From Eudorina sp. 2006-703-Eu-15 (taxonomy: Eukaryota; Chlorophyta; Chlorophyceae; Chlamydomonadales; Volvocaceae), in the NCBI GenBank assembly GCA_003117195.1, contig BDSI01000046.1, forward strand, positions 509,001-573,000: a stretch of 64,000 nucleotides of DNA, given 5' to 3'. Below the pieces are notes generated by a model. The model was not told the DNA's origin and searched no databases. It worked only from the letters and a program-made list of their open reading frames with translations. Positions 25,809 through 37,163 of this stretch are shown here, in pieces. The stretch's first letter is position 1. Every line of letters begins with the position of its first letter. Position numbers and translations under genes: made by a program.

Positions 25809-26826
25809 ATGCTCATTGCTGCGGCCTACCGGCGGATGGGGGGTGAGCGTTGCTTTTTGACTATTGGTATTGCCCTGGCACTGATGAAGTGTAGTTGCAC
25901 TTTGCAGAAACGGCCGCGCCCGTTGAAATCCAACCAACCGCCAAGGCCGTCGCAGCCGCACACATGAAATGGACATCTGCGGAGGTATGCTAAGGGAACC
26001 CCCGCCGCTTGCGAGCACACAACAGGTGAAAACCGATGTGAGTTTACCCCTTGTTTACCACACATCCAGAACCTGGCGGGCGGCGGTAACAATGGAGGGG
26101 ACGGCCTATACGGCACGCTGACCAACAAGGGTACCTCCATCGTCTTCGCGCTTCTTATCCTTCTCACTGGCATGTGCTCGGTCAGTGTTTTAGTGGACCC
26201 CGGCGCGGGCCTCGGGAGGGCGCTGGTACACGCCGCTCTGCTTGGCTTGCAGTACGCCTGGGGCTTCGAGCTGGATGCTGGCAGGACCTACGATGCCATG
26301 GGGATATACCGCCAGGTTTTATACTCTTCCTTCTTGGAAAGTCATGGTAAGGAGGGGGGCCGCACATAGCTGCAAGCGTGGCGATTCCTGACAGGTGTAC
26401 TTGAATCCCGCAGGGGAAGATGCCGCTGACTATGTGGCTTCCAAGTGGCCGGTTATACAGCACGCATCGGTTGCTCAGATGCCGCTCGATTGCCTGGATG
26501 GCACAACGCACCTTTACACCTTCTGGGAGGGTTGGAACCCTGGCGACCGCAAGGAGCTCGCGGCCAGGGTGAACGCAAGCAGGCAACTCAAGGTTCGTGT
26601 TGCACACATGCCTTATACTTGGTCTTGCGCTCTGCGTCCATCTGAACCACACTCCATGTGCGTACAGGGCCTCGCCATCGTGCAGCGCGGTAGAACCAAC
26701 ATGGGGACGGAAATGGCAGCGGCTGGCTTCCGCGACCTGGAACTGGTTGCAGTATGCACAGGCGTCGCCATGTCGGGCGGCAGCCAATTTACCGCTTACA
26801 TCTACAAGCGGCTACTGCCTGTGTAG
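25809..26826 (+). CDS. Class I SAM-dependent methyltransferase-like protein (DOT1-like fold), 5 exons
   Basis: Five exons join in phase: 25,809-25,842, 25,908-25,984, 26,070-26,346, 26,414-26,592 and 26,668-26,826. They give a 241-residue protein ending in TAG. All introns are GT-AG. The glycine-rich SAM-binding motif I is clear in exon 3 (LVDPGAGLGRALVHA), preceded by GLYGTLTNKG and followed by an acidic loop (FELDAG). This order resembles the DOT1-like histone-methylation domain and related methyltransferases expanded in volvocine algae. Exon 4 has a DGTTHLYTFWEGW segment compatible with motif IV, and exon 5 ends in a beta-strand-like YIYKRLLPV. The substrate cannot be told. The chosen ATG is only 11 bp from the satellite edge, so the 5' end may be truncated or transcribed from within the array. 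Exons 1-2 are supported only by splice sites and phase; exons 3-5 are firmer. Confidence 0.65.
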
Positions 26827-27933
26827 CTGCTGACCGTGTAGCGGTTGCGTGCGTGCGGCTGTATGGGTTGGTGGGTGTAGAACGTCCGTTCCACAACACC
26901 CTGGATGTCACGCAAGCTGGGGACGGGGAGAAGGGGAGGCCTACCTGCCCCATGGGTCGGCTCAAAGACACAGGGTGTATGGTTCAGTGAAGTCCGGTTG
27001 CACGGGGCCACATAGTGTACGCTGGCTTAAGCCTTTAAATGAGGTGTTTCCAGAGCTCCACATCACGCCCATCGAGATCACGCCCATGGAGATTGAGATT
27101 TCGAGTGGTGTCTTTCATTCGATTAGACGTAAAGTCTGTCATTCTGCGTTGTTGACAGAGGCTTCTGGGATGGGCTAAGGCTTGGTTCAATGTTTTGCGG
27201 CGAGATAGTCGAGTCATCATTTGCCTCCTCGAGTTTGTCGCGCCTGAAAGTTATGGCATTGGGCATTCCTAAACAATTAAGAAGAACGTCAGATATTTGT
27301 TTCTCCAGCTCTGTAAGCTCGCCGTTGACGTTGACTCTTCATCAGGGTCGGAGCGACGATGGACAAAATTGGCCAGCTCCATGAACTGCACGTCTCAGTT
27401 GGGCCATTCTAATACAAGTAAACATAAGCTTTTCATAGAGTTAATTATTGGCCGTAGTGTAGGGGTCCCGGACGGGGGTCTCGAGGGGTCTCACCCCCAT
27501 AGATAACAAAATATACTACGCCACAGTGGTACGACCACCTCCGATCGAAACACTTAGCTTACCAAAAACGTGGTTTCAGGCCCATAGAAACACCCCTATT
27601 GGGTGAACTTTTAGCGCTTATCCAAAAGGCGCGGCGGGACATCCTTTGTTCCCGATTTCCTTTTCCTGCCGGCTAACTTAGCCTTGTGCGCCTCTTGACG
27701 TAAATCATTGTGGGGGAACGCATGTCAGTATTGGCCATACGACCAGTACAACATGTAACATATACCATACATGAAAACTAGGTAATTAGCCCATGAATAA
27801 CAGGATGACAGTAGGGCGTTCTCACTAGCATCTGCGCTTATCGCATACAGCAGAATATGCTTTCCGGCTTTCACCAAAGCCACTGACTTCCTGCCTGCGA
27901 GCCCCGGGTCATCCTTCAACTTGGGTAAAAACA
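26827..27933. other. Intergenic, no gene recognised
   Basis: Lower-GC sequence between two plus-strand genes. A minus-strand open frame at 27,725-27,976 could not be assigned to any family and overlaps the start of the next gene, so it is not called. No RNA gene or repeat was recognised. Confidence 0.5.
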
Positions 27934-28397
27934 ATGGATCAGGCTTTCGACCCATCAAACACGGAGGTGCCATCACGGTTCGAGGAAACCCTCCTGACTA
28001 TTCCCGGGCTAACTGTTGAGCAGCGGCGACGCGTCAGGACTTTGTTTCTGGAATACGACGTGGGCATGCAATACTGCGTGATGGCATTTTCGGATGCGCA
28101 ACTAATTTCTTACATCAAGTCGATGCTCGGTAAGTAGGGCCGGGCACTTTGGTTCTGAGACGACAACTGTATATAATGCTGTGGTTTTGTTGCTGGTGAC
28201 TGCTTATAGAGCATGATTGGGACCTATGGTATTGGCTGAAGCGTGCCTGCATGGCACTGCTCCCGGCTGGGTCGCCAGACGGGTCTGTCCATCGGGAAGC
28301 CCCATCAAGCATCGACGAGAATGGAAAGCAGCTTAGCGAGTCAGAGAATGCCAACTTGCGCCGGCGGACCGCTAAGTCCACGGGTCGCGTCACTTGA
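27934..28397 (+). CDS. Hypothetical two-exon protein, 127 aa
   Basis: Exon 1 (27,934-28,129) begins at an ATG in the context AAAACAATGG and ends at a strong GTAAGT donor. Exon 2 (28,210-28,397) follows the acceptor TGCTTATAG and restores the frame exactly, ending in TGA. The product starts MDQAFDPSNTEVPSRFEE, has a predicted helical centre (TVEQRRRVRTLFLEYD) and an aromatic patch (HDWDLWYWLKRACM), then a polar Ser/Glu/Arg-rich tail. I do not recognise the family. There is no signal peptide or clear transmembrane segment. A TGTAA motif, the usual volvocine polyadenylation signal, lies about 600 bp downstream near 28,995. The gene could be longer if a 5' exon was missed. Confidence 0.5.
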
Positions 28398-29880
28398 GGA
28401 TTCAGGGGTCTTGGCATGTAGCTGCAGGGCGTCTTGTGTGTTAGAGAGAACTGAGCCGCGAGAAGTGAAGTCTAGCGCAATAGCCGATGTTTGCGTCTTG
28501 TGTGTGGGGGGGGGGAGGGGGCGGGGCGCTATTTGAACTCCGGCATAATTGTGAGGGTAACCGGACCGCTTTGTTAATGTGATGCTTTTCTGCGCATGAC
28601 GATCCTTTCCGGTCCGCCCCACCCGAATGGTTTTCATTCTGCACGGGTAGAACGTCCACGAGGGATTTCGGCAACGCGCAAGGTCGGCAAAATCCAGGGC
28701 TCGGGGCGAACAGGAGTCCAATACGGTTGAGCCGACGACTGGCCGCAAACCCCTACCAATCAAGGGGGGTGGAGCAGGGTTGGAGAATCAGCATCTGCGT
28801 TCCGCCAACATGCAATACATTACCTTCATCCCTGTTCACCAGTCTCTGCCTGCCCTTGTGGTGTGGGTCTGCTTCCGTATGTTTCAAAGAAGATGAAATC
28901 GTTTCCGGGGTGGTTGATGGTTTGATATGTCTTGAAGTACAACCCGCCCACCCGGCGCGTTTCGGGCCGATGCAGTGGGGGACACTTCTAAGAGTGTAAA
29001 ATGATCTGTCAGGTCCCGTTGTATGTTGGTTCTTTCGTACGGTACGATACGACCAGTTTCATGTGAAGCTGTGAAGCCGCCATCACCGCTGAAACCCGGC
29101 TCCGTCCTTTAAACATGTGCACCTGCTGGAGGAGAGCCTGTGCGGAGCGGGACGGGGCGCTTTTCAGGGGGGAAAGGTGCAGAGATGGATGGACTATCCC
29201 GGATGGTCTTCCGAGCGCAGGTGACACATTCTCACGTGCGGATATTGTAAACGTAGCGGTTGTGCCTTGCGGCCACGCTCAACGACGGGTGGTCGGTCAA
29301 ACACCCAATTTGACGCCTCTTCGCGCCTGCGTCCAGGCGAACGTCCAGCAGGAACTTCATGAAAGCAGTCGGCTACTAGGGATGGAAACGGGATTTCTGG
29401 GGGCTTAACGGTGCGGACCCGTGTTGAGCGGTTGGGGGGTCGGCGAGCGGTCCGGTGATGTGTCTGGGTGGCGGGTGGGGTGCTCGTCGATGCGCGTCAG
29501 TTGCTCGGTTTTCAGACAAGTCGTGAGGTCATTGGCTAGATCCCCGTGCGTGCCGGAGGTAGGTAGGGGAGGTAGGTAGGTAGGTCTCATTCGCGGGGGC
29601 GCTGGCATTGGTGGCGTTAGTTGGGACAAAGCACGGTGGCCGAGTTGGGGCGCCGCGGAGCCGCAAGCCCTGCACCAGCCAGCATCGCTGAATTGTGCGG
29701 AGCGGTGCGGTGCAGTGCTGGTTCCTGACAGGCGTCTTGCGCTGCGGGAATACCGTACGTGCAGCGGGCATGCGGCACCAAGCCCGCACCCGACATCCGC
29801 ACCAGAGACCCTTCCATCCGCCCCGTCCCCCGCCCCATCCCCCACCCCATCCCTTGGGTTTCTCGTTCTGGCCCCCCTTT
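28398..29880. other. Intergenic, nothing recognised; ends in GGTA microsatellite
   Basis: Short overlapping open frames on both strands show no recognisable domain and no splice pairing that I could support. A short GGTA/GGGGA microsatellite lies at about 29,560-29,585. The right end adjoins the inverted FO synthase exon fragment and a partial copy of a dispersed intronic repeat near 29,880. Confidence 0.5.
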
Positions 29881-29910
29881 TTGTCAATAAAGACAGCGTT
29901 TTGGCCCCCC

Positions 29911-30309
29911 TCCGTGATGCCCACCCCCGCACCCCCGGGCCACTGCCCGCCCCCCCGCTGCTCCGCCCGCTGCTGCAGCCCCCGCAGCGCCACCAGGTGG
30001 GCGGCCCAGGCCGCGGGGCCCTCCTCCAGGCTGCCGAACATGAGGGTGGAGGTGGTGCGGAGACCCACGCGGTGCGCAGCGGCCACCACCTGACAGGCGG
30101 GGAGGGGATGGGGAGGGGGGGGGAGGAGCACGGCGTGCGGGCGAGTGGGGCGGGTCTGTGTGTGGGGGGGGTGGGTGGGGTGGAGTAGGGGAAGTGCAAC
30201 GAGCGGGCAGGCGGGCGAGCGGGCGGGACGCAGGGCCGCTTGATTTGGGGTTGGGGGGGCGCCAGCAGCGGACGTGGCGTTTTGTGTTTAGATAAGAGAC
30301 CCGCCCGCG
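29911..30309 (-). pseudogene. Inverted fragment of FO synthase exon 14 plus upstream intron
   Basis: On the minus strand, 29,911-30,089 reads as the CofH-type exon beginning [19 protein letters not shown] and continuing to GAGVGITE, where homology stops abruptly. The adjoining 30,090-30,309 matches the intron upstream of that exon at about 32,204-32,433, including the shared string AACACAAAACGCCACGTCCG. It lies in opposite orientation to the exon copy at 32,434-32,668. It lacks the small insertion that breaks the 32.4-kb copy, so it was probably copied before that damage. It cannot encode a protein alone. Confidence 0.85.
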
Positions 30310-30966
30310 TCGCTGTCTGGGTTGCGGCTGCGGGTACCCGAGCCCAGCACATTATGGGTTTCCAGTCATGGTGTCATGGTATGTGGTGTCACCTTCGTGG
30401 AAGAAATCAGGGGGGGTGAAAAGAAAGAAAAGAAAAACCAAACCCGGAAGCAAACCCGGGAATGGGATGAGGGGCTGGGTCTACCTCCACGTGCCGCCCA
30501 TGGCTGCTCGTGTCGGGAGCGGAGGGCCCCCCCGCCCCCGCCCCCCCCCCGTACCGCCGATGGGGATCCGGGCAGTACGGTAGGGATGTTGACCACCCCG
30601 CACCTGCACCCGCACCCGCACACACCCAGGTCCGTTACTCCGGCCCCTCGCATGTCACGCACTCCTGTTTTGCCTGCCCAGGAAACATACCCAGGTCCAG
30701 GGCTTCTCATGAAAACACCCCGGTCCACCTCGCAACCAACAACCCCTGCGCGCCACCCCGTCACACCGCCGAGCGGACCCATCTGACCCCCGGAGGCCGC
30801 TGCAGGGCTTCTGGCCGTCAAGGCCACCCACGCCCGCCACCCAACCACCGCGTCCCATCTGCCCACCCCTACTCCATTACCCCCTCCAGCAGCAGCGCAG
30901 TTTTGAATATGTTTTCCAATTTCCTATACCCCCTCCCCAACCCGCCCCCGAGCGGCAAACCCCACT

Positions 30967-30995
30967 ATTGTCAATCAAGACAGCGAAACGGCAAA
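30967..30995 (-). repeat. Dispersed intronic repeat, short copy
   Basis: The string GTCAATCAAGACAGCGAAAC is the reverse complement of the core TTTCGCTGTC motif seen in longer copies at 34,126 and 49,554. The right-arm counterpart lies at about 46,616-46,645. Confidence 0.5.
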
Positions 30996-31121
30996 GTAGT
31001 CACAGTCCCTCCCCCCATTACCCCCCGCCCCCGCATTCCCCACCACCCCCTTGTAGTTTGAAATTATCTACCAATTTCCTATATCCACGCATCCCCCCCT
31101 TCCTCCACTACCTTTCCCAAG

Positions 31122-34100
31122 GTGTGCATGCAGGGCGGCATCCACCCCGACTTCACGGGTGCCACCTATCTGCGCATCCTGGCGGCCGCCAAGGAGGCGG
31201 CTCCGGGGGTGCACGTGCACGCCTTCAGCCCTCTGGAGGTGCACCACGGCGCCTCCACGCTGGGCCTCAGCTACGAGCGGTGAGGGACGGGCCCGGGGGG
31301 TGGGATGCGGGTGCGGGGTGTGGGTGCGTGGGTGCGGGGTGTGGGTGTGGGCGCGTGGGTGCGGATGCGAATGTCCAGAAAGCCCGATCAGCCCGGTATC
31401 CAGACGGTGACACGGGCGGTGGCCGCAGGAGGAGGTCTCGGGCTCTGAGATGGTGGGATGGCCGCGGTGGGGCGGTGGGGCGGTTAGGGTCACAGATCGG
31501 GGCGCTGCCGAGGCACTCGACCAGCAATCATGAGATATGAAGTTGGTGGTCGCCTTGCTGGTGACCTCGTGGCCTGCTGGCTGGTGACCTGGCGCCCCTA
31601 CCCGCTTGGGACCCGCAGGTACCTGGAGCGGCTGGCAGCGGCGGGCCTGGGCAGCCTGCCGGGGACGGCCGCGGAGGTGCTGCACGACGACGTGCGGCGC
31701 GTGCTGTGCCCCGACAAGATCGACTCGGCGACCTGGCTGCAGGCAGGTGTCCACATGGCCCTCCTGCCCTGCCCTCGCAGCAGGCCCATGCCTCCTCCCT
31801 GCCTGGCGGGGAGGGTATCGTCTGGGAGGGTATCGATGACACACACTTGACCGCGGGAGTGCGGTCGGTGCCTGTCGAGGCTCGAGGGGACGCAGACCGG
31901 CATCGCCGCAGCCCGGCAACCGGGCGCATCCGCATGCCTTGATGGATGGATGATAGGAGCCCATTCGCCCTGCTGCAGTTTCTAAGGATTGCTGTGCCGC
32001 CGCCGCTGCCCTGGTTTCCGCAGCGGCTGGGACGTTCCTTCGGGCCCATCGACCCGGCCGCTCACTTGCTGCTGCTGCTCTCTGCCCTGCTGCCTGGGTG
32101 CCCCACACGTCTGCAGCCGTTTCCAAAACCTCGAATGCCCGAAACGAAACGAAACGAAACGATGTAGCCGCTCGGCCCTTCGCTTCCCGTCCTACACATA
32201 AAGCGCGGGCGGGTCTCTTATCTAAACACAAAACGCCACGTCCGCTGCTGGCGCCCCCCCAACCCCAAATCAAGCGGCCCTGCGTCCGGCCCGCTCGCCC
32301 GCCTGCCCGCTCGTTGCACTTCCCCTACTCCCCCCACCCCACACAGACCCGCCCCGCTCGCCCGCACGCTTCTTCCCCCCCTCCCCATCCCCTCCCCATC
32401 CCCCCCCATCCCCTCCCCCTCCCCGCCTGTCAGGTGGTGGCCGCTGCACACCGCGTGGGGCTCCGCACCACCTCCGCGTGGGGCTCATGTTCGGCAGCCT
32501 GGAGGAGGGCCCCGCGGCCTGGGCCGCCCACCTGGTGGCGCTGCGGGGGCTGCAGCAGCGGGCAGAGCAGCGGGGGGGGGCGGGCAGTGGCCCGGGGGTG
32601 CGGGGGGGGGCATCACGGAGTTTGTGCCGCTGCCGTTCGTCCACATGGAGGCGCCCGTGTACCTGCAGGTGGGGCGGGGCCCGTTGGGTGGGTGGGTGGG
32701 TGGGCGCGAAGGAGCCCGCAGATGGGTGGGTGGGTGGGTGAGTAGGTGGCTGGCTGGGTGGGTGGGTGAGTAGGTGGGTGGGTGGTTGGGCCCTCCGATG
32801 GCGGCGCGCCTGTCCCCTGCCCCGCCTGTGCGGGACGGAGCCCTCCACACGCTCAAGGGTAGGAGCCGGCTGATAGCTCCAGGGTGGGTCGCTAGGGGTA
32901 AGAGCTTCGCGCCCACGAGAAGGGTGACACCCGCCGCCTCGCGTTCTGGTCTCTAGGGGGTTTTCAATGTTACCCTCTCGCCGCGTCTGCCACCCCGCGA
33001 CCCCCCCCTTGCCATCTCCTCTCGCTTCCGCCAGTACCCGATCCCCGCATCAGCAAGCCGCGATTGCCTTGGCGGGGCCGCGATTGCCTTGGCGGGGCTT
33101 GCCGACGGTGTCCATCCTGGCTCACCCAGCGGGCCCACCTCCCCGGCAACGACCTGCGTTGCCGCGCGCGGAACCCGCAGTCGGCGGCCCGCTCTCCCTC
33201 CCGCCCCACCCCCACCCCTCCCGCCCCAGGGTCTCGCCCGGCGCGGCCCCACCCTCCACGAGGGGGTGCTGCTGCACGCGGTGGCCCGCCTGGCCCTGCA
33301 CCCGCACGTCACCAACATCCAGGCCTCCTGGGTCAAGATGGGGCCAGGGAGGGCGGGCCAGCTGCTGGCGGCCGGCTGCAACGACATGGGCGGCTCCATC
33401 ATGAACGAGACCATCACGCGGGCGGCAGGTGGGTGGCTGGGAGGGTGGGTGGGTGGGTGCGGGGGGGGATAGTCGCCGAGGGATCACTGCAACTATCATA
33501 TAGTTCCGCGCCTTTTCAGCACCCTCTGCTGAAATTTCATAAATTTTACACCAGCTGCAGTCACCTGGCCTCGTGCTTTCCCCGCCGTACATCAGCGCAG
33601 CCGTACGGTCGCAGCTATTATCCCTTACGGTGCCCACATTCCCCAGTATTCCTAAATATTCAATACTAGTTGTAGGCCGGCTGCGTTCACGTGTGTCCCT
33701 GCCTTGGCACCGGTGTCGCATTCTGCATGCTCGTCAGTTACTTTGTCGGTTACTGAATGTACTAACACTGTCGCCTTTGTGCTTGTGCCTGTGCTCGTCG
33801 CTCTGGTGCATCCCTTTCTTTCAGGTCAGTCTACATTTGCATCATACATCAATAGCCGGGCGGGTTCACTGTTGCCGGGCACCATGCTTGCTTTGTCGCA
33901 TCGCACGCGTCGTTTGCGCATGAACCCCTGCTTTGCCTTGACATTAACCTGTAGGAATTACTGGCCGCGGGCCGGCTAGGTAGCAGTCTTTTCTCTTTGG
34001 GTTCGGCCGTTGCAACTCTTCTCGCCAGCCCTACTACGGTATCTCATCAGCCGTCCACTATCAGAACATATCAGCTCCTACTTATCTCGTCGGCGTCAAC

Positions 34101-34625
34101 GCTTCACCGGCTTCGTCAATGTCTACATCGGCGGTTATCGGTTTGTTGCACTTTCGCGGTTTCGCTGTCTTTGTTGACATTAAGGGGGGGGATGGACCCG
34201 GAGGGGCCGGCGAGAAGGATCAGATAGCGGCGGCTGTCCCCACCGTACGTCGAGGCGGCCCCTTTGCCCCGGGGGGGAGGCCTGAGGGCAGAGTGTCGCG
34301 TGCGGTACGTGCCTCTCATGTGCGCATACAGCATATCCAGTCGGCCGCCGCACTCACCACGCGCCGTGGCACACCGTACGGCATCTTGACGGCACATACC
34401 CCCTGGTGCTGGTGCTGGCTACACCACCTGCGCGCAGGCGCCTCCCACGGACAGGAGCTGCCGCCACCGCGCATGGAGGAAATCATCCGGGCAGCCGGCA
34501 GACAGCCACGGCAGCGTACGACATTGTACGGCACGCCTCCGGTCGAGCGGACCGCGCGGTCGTTCGGTGCGGCGCCGCTGCAGCCGTTGGTGATGGCGGC
34601 CCCGGGCAGCGGGGCTCTGCGCTGA
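31122..34625 (+). pseudogene. Truncated, frameshifted copy of FO synthase (last five exons, CofH part)
   Basis: The exons are 31,122-31,279 (begins [13 protein letters not shown]), 31,619-31,742 ([20 protein letters not shown]), 32,434-32,668, 33,230-33,428 and 34,438-34,625, ending with [15 protein letters not shown] and TGA. The copy lacks every upstream exon, including all of CofG and the CofH [4Fe-4S] cysteine exon, so it cannot make an active enzyme. The third exon is broken: GCGTGGGGCTC is repeated after CGCACCACCTCC, and G-run differences follow, making it 7 nt longer than the 228-nt counterpart and out of frame. The first exon is intact at 158 nt, one base more than the corresponding exon of the complete gene. 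A TGTAA polyadenylation-like signal follows at 34,748-34,752. It arose by the inverted duplication described for the arms. Confidence 0.85.
34126..34180 (+). repeat. Dispersed intronic repeat, long copy
   Basis: This stretch, CATCGGCGGTTATC through GCGGTTTCGCTGTC to TTGACATTAAG, lies in the last intron of the truncated FO synthase copy. A diverged copy at 49,554-49,609 shares the order of motifs. The mirrored right-arm copy is at 42,873-42,921. Confidence 0.6.
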
Positions 34626-37003
34626 GGAGGGGATCTTCGCCTCCTCTGTGGGGTGTTGGGTGTATGTACGACGCAGCCGTGTGGCGTGTCATCGGCTCTG
34701 CCCGTCTTGGGGACTGGTGACCCCGGGCGGTGGTGTCGGGCGTGAGTTGTAACGCTGGCAGGAGACCCCCTCGTAGTTGGGCTTCTGGGAAGGAGAGGGC
34801 TGCGATGCGACACGTCGGCTTTATGCCGCTTGGTGGCGCAATGGCATGGCAGCGTGGAGGTGGGGTGTTCGTGTGAGGGCTGCGTCGAGGGATGCACGCA
34901 CGTTGCGGGTGGGCATGTGTTCGTGTGCAGTGTGTGAAGCAGTGTGTGAAGCGGGGCGTAGGGGAGTGTAAGAGGCCGGCAGCTTTACGACACTCACCCA
35001 TGTTTTAGGAACGATCAGTGCCCTGGTCTGGTTTGTCCGCTGACCTTTCCCTGGCGCGTTGAACCCCACAACATTCCGCACCACCATACGGTATCAACTT
35101 GCTTGCCGTCCGCCGCGTTTGGGGAAAACCAGCTCGCGCTGTTGATGGGCTGCATCGTGCGTGGTGCCAGCGGAAAACATGTCGATGCTGTGCTGTAGTG
35201 CCTCCCCGGACGCAGCCGGCGGCGGTGGGCGGCACTGCTGTTTTGGCCTCGTTGGTTGGATTTCGGTTGTCTGTGAATGTATGCGCGCCGTACAGCATGG
35301 AAGAGCCGCTGTCGTCGGAGACGCCGCGTGCCAACAATCTCCTATCGCCGTCGATGTCCGTTGATGTGACGTGCGTACTGTAGTACGACCTTCCGGACAG
35401 CTGACGGTCGTCAGGAGCTGGAACGCTGATTCGCCGGGTGTCGGCGGAAAAGCAGCAGCATGTTTGTTTTGTAGGGCAGCATGTCTTGTTTTGAGCTAGG
35501 AAAGGATGCACACCGGTCGGATGTAAGCTGGCATAAGCGGCGCGTTAGATTGCTTCTGTAGAAGGGTGGAAGTGTTCCGGTACAGGGGACAATGGGCCTC
35601 GGGTGTAACACTTCACAGTTACATGTCGGGTTGTCTGAGAGTCAAGGGTAATCAAGGATAATGGTCCGGAACTGCCTGGGGGCCACTTAAATAGCGTTCC
35701 ATGTCGTACACACTCCAGGAGGGCCCTCGGACACTCGGGCCCTTCAACGACTAACCAAAGATACCAAACGGATAGCCGGCGGATCATCCATACTCGACAG
35801 CTAGGTTACAACCGGTTATGCTTCGACGGACCTACCTATCCGTCTCGCTATATAGACTAGCTACTTCCATTTCAGGACATCGGGCGGAAGTGTTAAGGTA
35901 CCGTTTAAGTACATACCGTTAAGATAGTTAAGGTATCAGACCGCGGCATCGACCCGCGCACAGCACATTGGCGGACCGAATTGTAATTTACTAGCATCCT
36001 GCTACAGCTTCCCAATTGTGATCTCCTTTGCTAACAGTGCAAGAGGACTCTCCTGTGCTTGAATGTGAAAGAAATGAAAACCGTTAGGTGCCGCGACGGG
36101 GCCAAATGGCTGAGCACTTCTGTCGTACGATTTCGTCAGTCGGCCCCGAGATGCATATGCGAGCACACGCCTCGTCTCGAAGTGCTTGCGAACACATTGT
36201 GTTGGATACAGATCGAGGTCTGTCGTACTCTCTGTCGTACCCTGCTCGTTGCTTTCCCGTGATGACATTACGTCCCTGCCATAACAGGGACATGAACCGC
36301 GTGTCTGCAAAAGATTCGCCTCTGCCCGACCCATTTCGGTGCTGATGTGCGTCTGCATCGTGCGCCCGCTCGGCCGCTCCATACGGCGACATGTTTAGCG
36401 TGCACAGAATGAATGCTTACGACCGGTGTTGCGCAACCCCGGACAGATAGATGGGCGTCAAGCCATGTGCTTCCACAGAAACTAGCCGCGGCCGTGTTCT
36501 GTTCTTGTGGTGCTCCCCGTGTGTGCACAATCATTTTGTCAGATGGGTACGGTGGTACGGCAGTGACGGCAAGGGCCAGGAGCTGTGGCCGCTTGCAGAG
36601 TCGAGAGTTCACGGCATCACGGTGATGTGTGTAGGCCAAGCTATGTGTGCCCGGGGCGCTAGCAGAAAGGCGCTACTGTGCTATTTTGCGCTGAACCCGT
36701 CGAGAGCTCGGCCCGTAGCGAGGGCTGAGTACGGGTTGCAGTGCCGCTGCTGAGCCTGCCATAGCGGGAAAGGCTGGCGAGGACATAAAATATCGACAAT
36801 TGTTGCACGCAGCGTATGGACAAAATTATCTCGTTTCGTTCGTCAAGTCGCCGTCGTTACATTGGTATCGAGCTCAGGTTCGACTTCGCCTGGGCGTTCT
36901 CGTTTCCGTCGCTTCCCGCTCATGTCGTGATTGCCTCGCGAGCGCGAGGTCGGCTCGGTCTTTGGGAGGAGCGTCTGTAACGCGCAGCGTTCGGACACAT
37001 CGA
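34626..37003. other. Inner, gene-poor part of the left arm
   Basis: Beyond the FO synthase stop and its TGTAA signal, the arm holds about 2.3 kb of lower-GC sequence. Open frames are mirrored exactly in the other arm, but none carries a recognisable domain, a supported splice structure or strong coding character. No transposase, reverse transcriptase or RNA gene was seen. Confidence 0.5.
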
Positions 37004-37163
37004 CAAGTAGGGGGTCGGCTTCCTTGAAGCCGGAAAAAGGGCGGGGCCCCCTACAATCCGTACAGGCCGCTTGCTTTACAACGGAAACTCTGTTACCGCG
37101 CAAGAGTGTGAGAGAGTGAAAGGGTGCCATTGAGGGTGTCGTTGATGTTGAAGGTGGATCGGC

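Larger units (their letters stand above)
30310..37003 (+). repeat. Left arm of large inverted repeat
   Basis: This segment is repeated in reverse complement at 39,992-47,233. The outer boundary is at GCTGTCTGGGTTGCGGCTGC (30,310) and the inner boundary at TTCGGACACATCGA (ending 37,003). Identity is very high from about 33.4 to 37.0 kb and lower with indels in the GC-rich introns from 30.3 to 33.3 kb. Notable differences are a 20-bp tandem duplication at 33,060-33,098 in this arm only, two rather than five GGTGCT units near 34,405, and the absence of the 20-bp minisatellite found in the right arm. Confidence 0.95.

Noticed and set aside
27725..27976. 83-aa minus-strand open frame
   Set aside because: It overlaps the start of the better-supported plus-strand gene and has no recognisable family or regulatory context.
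31068..32273. 401-aa minus-strand open frame in the left arm
   Set aside because: Antisense to the recognised FO synthase exons 12 and 13 and their introns; no domain on that strand.
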